Notes: generated by a model not told the origin, from the sequence alone. DNA of 64,000 nucleotides from Sipunculus nudus (GCA_026874595.1 CM049312.1:52889429-52953428); one strand, 5' to 3'; numbered from the stretch's first letter, positions 48,259 to 59,776 are shown. Numbers and translations: made by a program.

Positions 48259-51045
48259 AGCGAACCTGTGAGCTTATGCGATGGTGTGGTGTCGTCCGGC
48301 GTCCGTCGTCCGTACGTTAACCCATACTAACATGAAAACGGCAAGGGTTAGCATCACAAAATTTTATGCAATAAATTAGTCATCTGAAAAACTCTATCGG
48401 ATTTTGCTTATTTTTTGGCTAACTGCATTTTCTTAGATTTTATAGGGAAAAAGCTAAAAAAGCTTTAAAAATCTTCTTCTCCGAACCTGTTCAGCCAAAT
48501 TGTCCAATATTTCACAGAAATGATCCCTGGAACATTCTCTCTCAAGTTTGTTCGAATGGTTTAAGTTCGGTGATTTTTGGCTGAGTTACAGCTAGTTGAA
48601 CTTAGTCATCTGTCCAAAAAAGCATACTAAAATTACAATCTTAGAAACGGCTGGAGCTATAATCACCAAATTTTATGCCAATGTTTTTCACATGAGTCAT
48701 ATCTTAAATTGAGGTATTGGTGGCGCCACCTGCATCTGCCTTTTTTGTACGGGGGTCATCAGTGCCCGTATCATACTGACAGCTACAAATAACTTCTTCT
48801 CTGAAACGATATGGCCAAATTGTTTAATATCGCACAGAAATGATCCTAGGATAGTGCTTTCTGAGTTTAGTTCAAATGGTCTCAGTTCAGTGAATTTTGG
48901 CTAAGTTATGGGAAGCTGAATTTAGTCATATACCATAACAGCCCATTTTAGCTAAGTGGCTACAAATATCTTCTTCTCAAAAACCACTGGGCCAAAGTCT
49001 TAAATCTCACACGTTAATTATCCTTAGATGTTGATAATTCAAGTTTGTTCAAATTGTTTTGGTTCAGTGATTTTTGGCTGAGTTATGGGTAGCTTAACTT
49101 AGCCATTTTGCTGTATTTTCCCATATGAGTTATAAACCTGCAAAACATTTTTAGACTGACGCCACTGAGGCCAATTTGTTTAATATTTTACAAGAATAGT
49201 CCCCTAAATAATTCTTATAATGATTATCTTTTATGGTTCCAAAGAATGAATTATGGCTGAATTATAAAGATTGAATTAAGTCATTTTACCATATATGGTA
49301 GCTGTGTAAAGCAGATTCATCTAGCCTAGCACCAGTTTATCAGCATCCCTTACATCATGCCTCTAGACCTTCAGATTTCAGGTTATCTATGGTTAATATT
49401 GACAAGAATGTTTTTTAAAAGCTTTTAAGAAATGTAGATTTATGATTTTAGATATTTCTTCATACCAGGCAATGTTAACAATCACAGGTATACGGCTCTC
49501 TGTGGGTATAGAAAGACGGCTATACATAGATTATAAATAATTGGTATCCATACTCAACTTAATTCAAGATTTTGCCATCAGTGAGATGTATCTGTATTAT
49601 AATTTTGCATTCAATATGCATCTGTAGTAATTTTTAGTGAGCCTGTGAGCTAATTTGATGTTGTGGCGGCGTCCATAGTCCATCTTCTGTAAATTAACCC
49701 ATACTATTCGAAAACGACTTGAGCTAGCATCATGAAATGTAATGTAAAAAAATAGCCATCTGAAAAACTCTGCATTTTCTTAGATTTTAATGAGAAAAAA
49801 ATTTAAAAACCTTTAAAAATCTTCTCCGACGAAACGGTCAAGCCAAATTGTTCAGTATTTCACAGAAATGATCTTTTATATCATATCTTACAAGTTTGTT
49901 CGAATGGTTCAAGTATGATATAAAAGATTAAAAAGTATTTCAGCCAAAGTCTTTCAGTATGTGTAAACAGATTTACCAACAGGCCAAGATTGTGTCTGTA
50001 ATTTTAAATAGGTTGAGAAACTGCCAACTGTTTCAGATTTGGCAACAGATCAAGAGTTCATTCAGTGCAGCCAAATATAGTTCAAGAGTTCAATCAGTGC
50101 AGCCAAGCACAAGGCATGTGATCACCTCATGGGTGACATGTGAACACCTCATGGGCACCATGTGATAACCTCATAGGTAGCATGTGATCAACTCATGAGT
50201 ATCATGTGATCACCTCATGTGTGTCATGCCCCTCAGGGCTGCATGTCAAGCCAATCTGAGAGCTTATGCAATGGTGTGGCTACTATTTCAGATTAGGCAG
50301 CAGGTCAAAAGTTCACTCAGTGCAGCCAGGTATAGGTCAAGAGTTCACTCTGTGCAGTAGCTGCATTCTATTTATAGCAGTGGTAGACTGCCCACTGCAT
50401 CAGATTTGACACCAAAGTTCAGCCTGGATCTATTTATAGCTTTGGCAGACTGCCAACTGTGTCAGATTATGCAACAGGTCAAGAGTTCACTCAGTGCAGC
50501 CAGGTACAGGTCAAAAGTTTACTCAGTCTAGCCAGGTGCAGGTCATGAGTTCACTCAGTGTAGTAGCCTGAGCAAGCAATTTGTCACAGTTCACTCGGGG
50601 CAACTCCCTTTCTCACCTAAGCCTGGTCAGCCCCATGCATCAGACTCAAGGTAAGTTTGATGTATTGGCCTAATAGAATGACCTGTCTATGTGTCTTTGA
50701 TGGCTTTCTCGCTCACAAGACAGATGTCGCCACCTACAATTACTTTTGCACAGTTTGTGTCCCTGCGTTTTCCCAGGAGGGGTTTGATATATCAGTCTGA
50801 AATTGGGCATATGTATATATCTCTGATAGCTTTGTTGTATACAAGACTGGTGGTGCCAGCTACAATCATTTTTGTGTTGTGTGCACCCATGCCAGAATTT
50901 CAGCAGTGATCTTTGTGTAATTGTTTCAAATTCAAAATAGTTAGTACTTGCATTGTTCATATACATGAAAAGTAATGGTCCAGCATTGAAGCATTATACC
51001 GGGTGGTTCCCAATTCACAGGTTCGCATTAGGCCTGTAGGCCTTG
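48259..51045 (+). mobile_element. Element E5 inserted in E4
   Basis: 5' end AGCGAACCTGTGAGC at 48259. The 12-mer GCGAACCTGTGA (48260-48271) is repeated exactly inverted at 51015-51026. The 3' hairpin AGGCC-TGTA-GGCCT is followed by TG before TT (51045). Flanks rejoin as E4 sequence: TAGTCTTTT at left, TTTCAGTTATTAAGT at right. A second 5' end at 49636 shows an internal partial duplication. It has GGTGGCGCCACC at 48719. Confidence 0.7.
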
Positions 51046-51377
51046 TTTCAGTTATTAAGTAAAAATATTTTAGCCTTCATATCATAGGCAAAAGTTCCTC
51101 AGAGGAAGGGGAATAATTGTATCTGCCGCTGCGTTCATTTCCGGAGAACTCCTCTGAGACTACTGGACAGATTTTTCCGAAACTAACACCAATTATCGGG
51201 TCACATGTGAACTGGTGCCTCACCAATTTGCATTGACCTCTGACCTTACCTCTGCCGAGCGTCCATTTGTGCATCTGTTTCCATACATAAACCCACATAT
51301 CTCGGAAACCATTTGACCGATCAGGAAAAAAATTCTGTACAAATGTAGCACTTGGATAGCTTTATAACATACACAAA

Positions 51378-53466
51378 CTAGGGACCCATGGGTCTCGACA
51401 CTCAGCTGCATTAGTCTATAAGGATATATGTTTCTTAGGTTTTCCAAATATTGGTCCTGTGATCAGTTTGAAGCCAACCTGTCTACCCAAACTGGAGTTA
51501 TCGTCCATAAACTAATTTGTGACCTTAACCTTTGACCTTATGACCCCAATATCAAAAGGAAACTTCCCCTATTGGCAGGTGCACCACATGTTGATGATGG
51601 AAGGATTGGGATGAAAAGTTTGGCTTAAAATGCATCCACAATCTTTCTAAAGTAGTGGGTCCTGTGACCTTGACCTTTGATCTCATGACCACAGAATCAA
51701 CAGTTCTTACTTTAGTAGTGGGTCATATATAAGTCAAGTTTGAAACCAATATTTCAAACCAAACTGGTGTTATCATCTGGAAACTAATATGTGGATTGAT
51801 GGTCCCCATGACCTTGACCTTTGACCTGACCCGAAAATCCATAAGTTACTTCCACTATTGGCAGGTGAGCGACATCTGGAAGATAAAAGGTTTGGGACAG
51901 AAAGTTTGGCTGAAAATACATCAACAATCTTTATAAAGAAGTGGGTCCTGTGACCTTGACCTTTGGCCTTATGACCCCAAAATCAAAAGAGTTCTTACTT
52001 TATTGGTGGGTCATATATAAGTCAAAACTGAAACTAATATGTCAATCCAAACTGGAGTTATCATCCAGAAATAAATATGTGGACAGATGGGCCCCTGTGA
52101 CCATGACCATTGACCTTGTGACCCCCAAATCAATCAGGTTCTTCCCCTATTGGCAGCTCAGCTATATGTACAAAATGGAAGGTTTGGGATGAAAAGTTTG
52201 GCTTAAAATGCATCCACAATCTTTCTAAAAAATAAGTGGGTACTGTGACCTTGACCTCATGACCCCAAAATGGAACGGAATCTTCCCCTGTTGGCAGGTT
52301 AGCAATATCTTGAAGATGGAAGGTTTGGGATGAAAAGTTTGGCTTCAAATGCATATGCATTCTTTTTAAAGAAATGAGTCCTGTGACCTTGACCTTTGAC
52401 CGTTGGACCCCAGAATAGACACGGTTCTTACTTTAGTGGTGAGTCATATATAAGTTAAGTTTGAAACGAATATATAAAACTAAAATGGAGTTATCATCTG
52501 GAAACTAATTCGTAAACAGATGACCCCTGTGACCTTGACCTTTGACCATGTGACCCCAAATTCATTTATGCTCTCCCCATACTGGCAAGTCAGCTAAATG
52601 CGCAAAGTGGAAGGTTTGGGATGAAAAGTTTGGCTTAAAATGCATCCACAATCTTTCTAAATAAGTTGGTACTGTGCCCTTATTTTGACTTCATGACCCC
52701 AAAGTTGAACAGAATCTTCCTCTGTTGGCAGGTTAGCAATATCTTGAAGATGGAAGGTTTGGGATGAAAAGTTTGGCTTCAAATGCATATGCATTCTTTT
52801 TAAAGAAATGGGTCCTTTGACCTTGACCTTTGACCTCGTGACCCCAAAATCATATAGGTTCTTGCTTTAGTGGTGGGCCACATGTAAGTCAAGTTTGAAA
52901 TCCATGTGTCAATACAACCTGGAGTTATCACCTGGAAACAAATTTGTGTGGATGGATTGACAGACAGACAGACAGACAGGGTGATTACTATATGGCATCC
53001 ACTTGTGATCAATAAACACACCAGGATTTGGGACATTAGATGTAATTACAGCTGAGAAACTGACATGATTGTTGTCATTTTCTAGTGAATAAAATGGAAA
53101 AAAATATTCGTAAAAAAACAAAAAATACAGGTGGCGCCACCACTTTTTGAGAACTGACAAAACTAGTCATGGTCAATATTCAAGGCAAGATTCATGACAA
53201 TCCATGCATTAATTATCAAGATATTGGAGGTATATATTATATTTTTGATTATTCTGGGGGAAATTTCAAGCCCTATAGCTCGGAGGATAAAGGTCAAAGT
53301 GACCTAATTTCAGGTTTCTAAGGAGATTTTTATTGACCTCCAGGGATATTCACTTAGAAGTTTCTAGGACCAGCAGTTACGATTTGTGCCCTGCTAACGG
53401 ACGGCCGGACGGACGACGGACAAAGCGCCATTCCTATACCTCAGTTGACTTAGAGTCAGCTGAGCT
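51378..53466 (-). mobile_element. Minus-oriented element E2 inserted in E3
   Basis: On the minus strand it starts with the hairpin AGCTCAGCTGAC-TCTAA-GTCAACTGAGGT (53466 to 53438) and ends with hairpin GACCC-AT-GGGTC then CCTAG (51378-51381). The flanks are A runs on the + strand. Excision restores ACACAAA...AATGGTGGCGCCACC, as in the E3 copy at 41190-41218. Core units of about 200-290 bp carry TTTGGGATGAAAAGTTTGGC and CTTGACCTTTGACC arrays. Its 5' hairpin is that of E1, but its core differs. Confidence 0.75.
52958..52979 (+). repeat. (GACA)n microsatellite
   Basis: Five GACA repeats inside element E2, close to its 5' (right) side. Confidence 0.85.
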
Positions 53467-54668
53467 AAAAATGGTGGCGCCACCTGCAACCATGTTTGCC
53501 ATCTGTTCATCTGCCTTGGGTTAAAATCACTCATATCTCTGCAATGGTATGACTAATTCACCTGAAATTCGGCATGCGGATACATTCTGGTTAGCTTTCT
53601 TGATTTTATGACAGGTGGCGCCACCTACATTCACGTTCACGCTAAAGACATCCAAGCTCATATCTCGGGAACAGTTTGACTGATTGGGCCAAAATGATGC
53701 ATGTGTATAGATCTCACATAGCTCTTTATCATACACAAAACTGGTGGCGCCACATGCAACCATTTTGGCACAGCGTCCATCTGTTCGCCTGCCGTGGCAT
53801 AATATCACTCATATCTCGGCAATGGTTTGACATATCTACCTAAAATTTTGTCGATTTATACATCATGGACATCTTTCATGATTTTATGACAGGTGGCGCC
53901 ACCTACATTCTAGGTTACGTTGCAGACATCCAAGCTCTTATCTCGGGAACTGTTTGACTGATTGGGCCAAAATTTTGCATGTGTATAGATCTCGCACAGC
54001 TCTTTATCATACACAAAACTGGAGAAGCCACCTGCAACCATTATTGCACAGCGTCTGTCTGTTTGTCTGCCTTGGGCTAAAATCACTCATATCTCTGTAG
54101 TGGTTTGACTTTTCTGCTTAAAATTTTGCATATGTATACAACTTGGACAGCTTTCTGGATTTGTGGTAGGTTGCGCAACCTACATACACATTTCGGCTGC
54201 AGACATCCATGCTAACATGCAAAACACCTCGCTCCATTTCCCCTTGCCACTCAATCCATGCCTCACTACACACATTCCACTCCGATTTTGGTGGATACAC
54301 GTAGTCGCTTGTCGACTACCCATATTCTAGTTTGAGTGTAAATTCAATCAAGTCATTTTCAAGATGGCGTCTCTATGGAACTTCACATTGTGTCAATCGC
54401 AAACATTGACAAATTGATGTGTTTCCAGTCATGATGTATTGTCTGTTTCCAAATATCTTAGGAACTGCTGCAGCTCTCAGTTTCAAATTTCACAGAAATG
54501 TTGATCATGTGACTGCCAAATGATTTTGACCTGCAGGTGGTGCCACCTGTGTTGACCTATATTCTGCAGGTTGTAATGGTCTTTTCTGCTTTTTCCAAGA
54601 TAAGTCATAAGATATTAATATTTTGGCCTTCATATCATATCAATGTGTTTCCATTTATGATGTATTGT

Positions 54669-55373
54669 TAGGCTCTTTACACAGCGCTTTAACTATAGGC
54701 CTATACTCCCTATATCGTAAGCGCTGTTTGTTATGACCTCGTATCCTGAATTGCTACACCAGAGGGGAGCACTGTATTTTTGTCCAATCAGATGAGACCT
54801 TGTACTGGAAGACACGGCCAAGCGAGGAATACACGGAGCCAATCATGTTCATTTAGTTTTCAGTGACAGCTCATCGCCTTGGTAACCATCTGAACAGGCC
54901 ACAGGCTCAAAGAGAATTGCCCCAGACGTGGTATGCTTAGGGCCTTTGGCACAGAGGATGCCCGGCCGGCGAGTTGTAATTCAAACGAAACGTATCAACA
55001 AAGGCTGCGTGCACACCTGGCTGGCTGGTTTCAGTTCTGCAAGACAACAGATACACGGCTACGCTAACACAGTCATAATGTCATAATCGAATCGGTCGAT
55101 GATGCGAGAATACAGATGGAGCAATTAAAATTTGACCGTTAACTCTCACCAAGCGGCGCTTGAAGCGCAGCTATGGGCAGAGCCAGGATGCCTGTCGAGT
55201 GTTTGTTTATTGGCATCTGGTTGGCTGCTTGTCACATCATACGCACGTTTTTTTTTTCAGCGGAAAGCGAACCGCCATCTGGTGTCTAAATATATCATAA
55301 ACGGTCAAAGCTGGCAGCGTGAAAATCAGTTGCTTCTTTGAAAGCGCAAGATTTCCGCTGCCTCGGGAGCGTA
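54669..55373 (+). mobile_element. Mutator-like MITE, copy 2, with target duplication
   Basis: It starts TAGGCTCTTTACACAGCG and ends CGGGAGCGTA, reversed relative to 10724-11422. GATGTATTGT flanks it on both sides (54659-54668, 55374-55383), 10 bp here against 9 bp in copy 1, so one end is ambiguous by one base. It lies in the core of E4. The frame at 55132-55341 is a by-product, not a gene. Confidence 0.75.
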
Positions 55374-57397
55374 GATGTATTGTCTGTTACCAAATATCTT
55401 AGGAACTGCTGCAGCTCTCAGTTTCAAATTTCACAGAAATTTTGATCATGTGACTGCCAAATGATTTTGACCTGCAGGTGGCGCCACCTGTGTTGACCTA
55501 TATTCTGCAGGTTGTAATGGTCTTTTCTACTTTTTCCAAGATAAGTCATAAGATATTAATATTTTGGCTTTCATATCATAGTCAACAGTTCCTTAGAGGA
55601 GGGGGAATATTTTGAGTATAAATTCAGTCATTTTTAAATTGGCATCTGTACGGAACTTCACATTGTGTCGATCCCTAACCTTGACAACTTCATGTGTTTC
55701 CATTCATGATGTATTTTCTGTTACCAAATATCTTAGGAACTGCTGCAGCTCTCAGTTTCAAATTTCACAGAAATATTGATCATGTGACTGCCAAATGATT
55801 TTGACCTGCAGGTGGCGTCACCTTTGTTGACCTATATTCTGCAGGTTGTAATGGTCTTTTCTACTTTTTCCAAGATAAGTCATAAGTTATTAATAATTTG
55901 GCTTTCATATCATAGTCAACAGCTCTTAATGGAGGCGGAATAATTTGAGTATAAATTCAGTCATTTTCAAATTGGCATCTCTACGGAACTTCACATCGTG
56001 TCGATCCCCAACCTTGACAACTTGGTGTGTTTCCATTCATGCTGTATTTTCTGTTACCAAATATCTTAGGAACTGCTGCAGTTTTCGGTTTCAAATTTCA
56101 CAAGAATATTGATCATGCGACTACAAAATTATTTTGACCTGCAGGTGGCCCACCTGTGTTGACTTGTTTTCTGCAGGATGTAATGGTCTTTTCTGCTTTT
56201 TTCCAAGATATGTCATAAAGTATAATATTTTGGCTTTCATATCATAGTCAACAGTTCTTAAGAGGAAGGGAATATTTGGGTGTAAATCAGTCAAGTCAAT
56301 AATTATCAAGGTGGCATCTCTAGGGAACTTCACATTGTGTTGATCGCAAACCTTGACAACTTGATGTATTTCCATTCATGATGTATTGTCTGTTACCAAA
56401 TATCTTAGGAACTACTGCAGCCTTCAGTTTCAAATTTCACAGGAATATTGATCATGTGATTGCTAAATGATTTTGACCTGCAGGTGGCGCCACCTGTATT
56501 GAGCAATTTCAGCAAGCTGTAATGGTCTTTTCTGCTTTTTCCAAGATATGTCATTAAGTGTTTATTTATTATAACTGCCAAAAAAGAGTCTCCCCTGAGA
56601 CCCTTGGATGTTGCCACCTGCAATCCTTTCTGTGCAGTACAAACCTGGGTGTCTTTCAGATAACAGCCCTTATGTCGGGGGTGGTTCAACATATTGAGCT
56701 GAAATTGTGCATATCCATAGATCTTGGACTCCTCCATTTTGTTCTCAAGACTGGTGGCGCCATCTGCAATTGTTTTCCCTCGGCGTCCATCGGTACATTT
56801 TCTTTCGGTGTATGCTCGTATCTCAGAAGTGATTGAAGGAACTGGTCGGAAATTTAGCATGTCCATCCATCTTGAAAAGATTTTTGGTACACCAGACAGG
56901 TGGCACCACCTAGCTTCCAGTTTTCATAGAATAACTTAATGCATTTTTACTGAGGAGTGATTTGCAATATTAGCCTGAAATTGTGCATATCCATAGATCT
57001 TGGATTCTCCATCGTGTACTCAAGACTGATGGCGCCATCTGCAAGTGTTTTACTGTGGCACCCTTCTGTACATTTGCTGTGGGTGAAAACTGCTCACATC
57101 TCAGGAGCACTGGTCTGAATTTGGCATGTGCATCAATCTTGAAAAGTTTCTGGTAAACCAGACAGGTGGCGCCACCTACCATGTGCAATAGAACAGTTTC
57201 CACTTGGAAAGGAATGAATGGTGTTTTCACATTCACTTTTTTTAATCACCCGCCATCATGCACAGTATTTCAGTAATAGTGAACATAAGACCCCTAGGTC
57301 TCTTGTTATATTATCAAATATATATATCTTTTGTTTTATAAAATGTATACAGTTGCAATATAACTTACATCCCCAGTACACAGGTGCAAGGACTCGA

Positions 57398-57455
57398 AGG
57401 TGTGTGTGTGTGTGCGTGTGGAGTGTTTGTGTAGGGTGTGGGGGGGGGGGGGGGG
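57398..57455 (+). repeat. (GT)n and poly-G16 tract
   Basis: GTGTGTGTGTGTG from about 57400, then a GT-rich stretch and 16 consecutive G at 57440-57455. Confidence 0.9.
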
Positions 57456-57886
57456 ATGGATGGAATGTTGGGAATGTCAACAATTATCATGTTTAATTAG
57501 TAAATATTTTTCCTGATCTTGTTTGGGCCCATGACTTTTACAAATTACATTATACTGACCTTATTTGCTGGCATGTACATAGGAATTATTAGGGGAATAT
57601 TTATGGTAAATATGAAGAACAAGGGACCAATGGGCATTTAACCAAATGCAAAATATGCTGATTTCTATAGTAATGTTTTTTATATATATAAGTACATGAG
57701 AAGCTAAAAGGAAATGGCCCTCCTACTTAGTAAAGTTCTAAATTTATGATTGCAAAACAAATACTCTGACAAGACTGTCATGAACAAAAAAAAAACAGTA
57801 AACCTTATGAGATACTGTGATGCATTTAAAACATTTGCAGATGGACAGGCTGTAGACAGAATGGACTGATACCCTTATATCACTTT

Positions 57887-58600
57887 AAGGAGTGTTATGG
57901 GGTGACATAAAAGCAGACCGAACTGTCTCGTTAGTGAAGCTTGCTTTTCTAGCAAAGCTGTTAGAACGCCAGATATGTGCTCCACCGACATGGGTTCAAA
58001 TCCTGGATCGGCCCAGAATTTACTCCTGAGCAATTTGTCTTCAAAACAAAATGGGGGCTCATCCAACGTGACATTAAACTTTGTGGCCCACGGAATAAGC
58101 TCACCAAAGTGTGACTCCTGGGGTAATTAGTCTTGTTCTGATAGCAGAACGCTCATAAGAGGGGGTGTAATATGGCGCGACATAAGAGCGGACCGAACTG
58201 TCTTGCTAATGGCTTGCTTTTCTAGCGAAGCGGTTGGTACGCCGGACTTGTGCGCCACCAACATGGGTTCAAATTCAGAATCGGCCAAATGTTTTCCCCT
58301 GAGCAATTTGTCTTAATAACAAATGGGGGCTCTTCCAACGTGACGGTATACTTTGTGGCCCAGGGAATAAGCTCACCAAAGTGTTACTCCTGGGATATTT
58401 AGTCTTGTTCTGATAGCAGAAAGCTCTTAAGAGGGGGTGTATTACGGGGTGACACAAAAGCGGACCGAACTGTCTTGTTAGTGAAGCATGCTTTTCTAGC
58501 GAAGCGGTTGGTATTCCAGACTTGTGCACCACCGTTATGGGTTCGAATCCCGGATCGGCCCAATATTTCCCCTGAGCAATTTGTCTTAGTAACAGGAGAA
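57887..58600 (+). repeat. Tandem tRNA-derived SINE-like units (two and a half copies)
   Basis: The phrase GGACCGAACTGTCT recurs about every 270 bp. Each unit has a polymerase III A box (57950-57960, 58223-58233, 58497-58507; the second and third are TAGCGAAGCGG, a full TRGYNNARNNG match) and a B box 43 bases later (57993-58003, 58266-58276, 58540-58550). The third B box, GGTTCGAATCC, fits the consensus. The tRNA-like part ends ATCGGCCCA; a unique part with TTGTGGCCCA and GGAATAAGCTCACCAAAGTG follows in units 1 and 2. Confidence 0.7.
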
Positions 58601-59253
58601 TAATGCATTTCAGTTTATATTTAACCCTATTTTCTTGCATATCAACTTTTCCATTTATGTTTTTTTTTAATTTACAAGTTTTATAAATTTGTAATGAAAA
58701 AATCTTAAAATATAAGTTTTTCCAGAGTTTAGCTCACATGTCATATTATGCATACAAAAATATTTTATTATTTTTAAATCACAAAAGTTTTAACTGAATT
58801 TAAAAGAAAACAATGCCACAACATGACATCTTCAAGATTACTCCTTGAATCACTATTAAAGTTTTATACACTAAAATCTTCGGTAAATGCTTAATTTAAT
58901 TCACCGCAATAAAAGATTCAGTAAATTTAATCAAATTAAAACATCTTTTCAAACAAGGTATACACACTGTTGGTTGAATGAGGGACAAAAAATATCATTA
59001 TGCTAATTACTATCTCAGCTATTATTTATTACTAGAATTAATATTCAATTCACACCTGGTGAGGTAAGGAATTCCTTCTCTGGTGAACATCCACACTTCC
59101 ATAGCAGTACTCGGCTTTGTGGACTCAATTAAATGTGCACTTCAATCATTGTAACCCTGGTGGTACAATACAAAATCTAAAATGTAGCAAAAGCCAAGAA
59201 TAAGAACGAATCAAGTACAGAAATTTAAAACATTCATCTAGTTTATGCACCAC

Positions 59254-59278
59254 GGGGGGGGGGGGGGGGGGGGGGGGG
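59254..59278 (+). repeat. Poly-G tract of 25
   Basis: Twenty-five consecutive G on the + strand. It is the longest homopolymer in the window and lies about 60 bp left of the truncated E1 copy. Confidence 0.95.
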
Positions 59279-59337
59279 TGTAGGGCAGAGGGGAAGCCTG
59301 CCAGTAGTGGCAAAGCTGAAAGCACTTTTCAAAAGGT

Positions 59338-59727
59338 GCATTATGTTTGAGCCCATAACTTCAAGAAACTGAGCAATCCTGACCTAATTTCTGGTATCTA
59401 CATAGAAATTGTATAGAGGAATACGTATAACTAAATTAATAAAAAAACCGATCAGTGGTTTTCATATTAGGCAGTCTTGATGTGTAATAATGTTTTTTTA
59501 ATGGAATATCGAGGTTTTTCCTTAAAATCTCAAAGGAATGAAGTCCTAGTGACCCAATTGTTGGTATGGTTGAAGATTATGGGGACATCTAACAATATGC
59601 CAAATTTTGGATTTGTCGGTCAAAGTTTTAAAACGTGCCCTGTTAAGAGACAGCCGGTAAGCCAGCTGGACTGATGACAGACAAAGGACCATAACTATAG
59701 CTCAGATTACTTATAGTCAGCTGAGGT
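59338..59727 (-). mobile_element. Element E1, copy 3, 5' fragment
   Basis: The minus strand starts with the E1 hairpin (TTTTACCTCAGCTGACTATA and GTAATCTGAGCTATAG) at about 59727, then the GTCC-rich and AAAACGTTTTAAAACTTTGACC-like blocks. Homology stops near 59338. This is the third copy of the family seen at 22314 and 34767. Confidence 0.65.
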
Positions 59728-59776
59728 AAAATGAGATGAATGGTTTTGTTATTAAGCAGTGTGATAATAGGTTTTT

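Larger units (their letters stand above)
51119..54330 (+). mobile_element. Element E3, copy 2, inserted in E4 and itself invaded
   Basis: It starts GTATCTGCCGCTGCG at 51119 after AATAATT and ends with hairpin GTAGTCG-CTTGT-CGACTAC, CCATATT and CTAG (54327-54330) before TTTGAGTGTAAATTC. Left and right flanks rejoin as the E4 phrase seen at 55610-55625 (GAATATTTTGAGTATAAATTC). The E3 body is broken at 51378-53466 by another element. Confidence 0.75.
48042..57305 (+). mobile_element. Element E4, host of a four-level nest
   Basis: The 5' hairpin is AGTTCAC-TCT-GTGAACT (48042-48058) after TTTTT; the arm returns as GTGAAC at 57279-57284; the 3' hairpin AGACC-CCTA-GGTCT is followed by CTTG (57302-57305) and T. 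Its core units of about 335 bp carry CCAAATATCTTAGGAACTGC and CTGCAGGTGGCGCCACCTG. It is split by E5 (48259-51045), E3 (51119-54330) and a Mutator-like MITE (54669-55373). In each case the host sequence rejoins cleanly. Without the insertions it is about 2.6 kb. Confidence 0.7.

Noticed and set aside
56405-56866. 153-codon minus-strand frame, the longest after the pol fragment
   Set aside because: It spans E4 core repeats and reads through two GGTGGCGCCA sites; composition and context are those of the repeat, not of a protein.
57256-57483. Pro/His/Thr-rich frames around the GT repeat
   Set aside because: Produced by the (GT)n and poly-G tract in translation.
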